In this document: piece by piece, positions 41,668 to 41,753 of the stretch
Numbering within the stretch: the stretch's first letter is position 1
Layout of the letters: every line of letters begins with the position of its first letter
Assembly: GCA_041694275.1 (NCBI GenBank)
Contig: JASMTQ010000051.1
Span: 1-41,753, forward strand
DNA length: 41,753 bases
From: M55B118 sp041694275
Lineage (GTDB): Bacteria > Bacillota_I > Bacilli_A > Izemoplasmatales > Izemoplasmataceae
Reading direction: 5' to 3'
Position numbers and translations under genes: made by a program
Notes under the pieces: generated by a model
Told to the model about the DNA's origin: nothing
Database searches by the model: none
The model's input: the letters and a program-made list of their open reading frames with translations, nothing else

Positions 41668-41753
41668 CTATTTGACGGTTTTAATTGTAAGTGTCTTGTG
41701 GAACCTTTTGTTGTAGCGTTTTTTAAGATCGTCCAGTGTCGCTTCGTCAGGGA
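41668..41753 (-). CDS. 3' end of an unidentified minus-strand gene (cut by window edge)
   Basis: The frame entering from the right edge reads 27 complete codons to a TAG at 41668-41670 and encodes a basic tail, with DEATLDDLKKRYNKR and then TLTIKTVK at the end. A terminator follows directly, which supports this frame over the other one that is also open for most of the same distance. Too little is present to assign a family. Confidence 0.5.
   Translation of the reverse strand, partial: PDEATLDDLKKRYNKRFHKTLTIKTVK

Noticed and set aside
1..41753. CRISPR arrays, insertion sequences, tRNA or rRNA genes, prophage genes
   Set aside because: None was seen; genes are closely packed housekeeping and metabolic genes with few gaps.

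Overview
The window is a gene-dense, almost wholly minus-strand stretch of a low-to-moderate GC Gram-positive (Bacillota) chromosome. The evidence is a GlgB-GlgC-GlgD/GlgA glycogen set, RNase J, long-form HPF, a leucine T-box, Shine-Dalgarno sites of the GGAGG type before most genes, a YutG-type PgpA, a YitT protein and cre-like sequences. TGA is a true stop codon (recX, glgC and glmE end in it) and prfB is present, so the genetic code is standard. Ferredoxin-linked amino-acid fermentation genes suggest an anaerobe. An Izemoplasmatales/Erysipelotrichia-like lineage is my best guess, but no rRNA is present to test it.

Reading from the left edge, 1-11836 is one long minus-strand run, secA-prfB-yitT-S41 lipoprotein-recX-glgB-glgC-glgD/glgA, with tight or overlapping junctions. 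GlgD and GlgA are fused in frame. Next come hpf with its own promoter and terminator (11912-12543), a small ComF-like zinc-finger gene and a small membrane gene (12565-13241). A branched-chain amino-acid fermentation operon follows (13289-18697): leucine dehydrogenase, a P-loop ATPase, the four subunits of a 2-oxoacid:ferredoxin oxidoreductase and butyrate kinase. leuS lies upstream of it behind a leucine T-box, then a DUF1189-like membrane gene. A plus-strand radical SAM gene (22440-23372) meets the next operon tail to tail.

That operon (23357-32612) reads glmS-glmL-glmE-mal-citD-citE-citF-citC-citXG. It encodes the methylaspartate route of glutamate fermentation: B12-dependent glutamate mutase with its ASKHA partner, methylaspartase, and a citrate-lyase-type enzyme with its cofactor genes that in this setting is most likely a citramalate lyase. 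Its leader (32613-32830) is the most unusual part of the window. It holds a strong promoter, a cre-like site, an unannotated 39-codon reading frame with three consecutive Glu codons in a hairpin loop, and a terminator-like hairpin that contains the leader stop codon. A 17-bp tandem repeat lies just upstream of the promoter.

Beyond 32900 are a LemA-like gene, a membrane protein with a degenerate HD-GYP domain, pgpA, fmt, priA and a Cof-type HAD phosphatase (all minus strand), then rnj on the plus strand from a divergent promoter, and the 3' end of an unidentified minus-strand gene at the right edge. No tRNA, rRNA, CRISPR array, insertion sequence or phage gene was seen.
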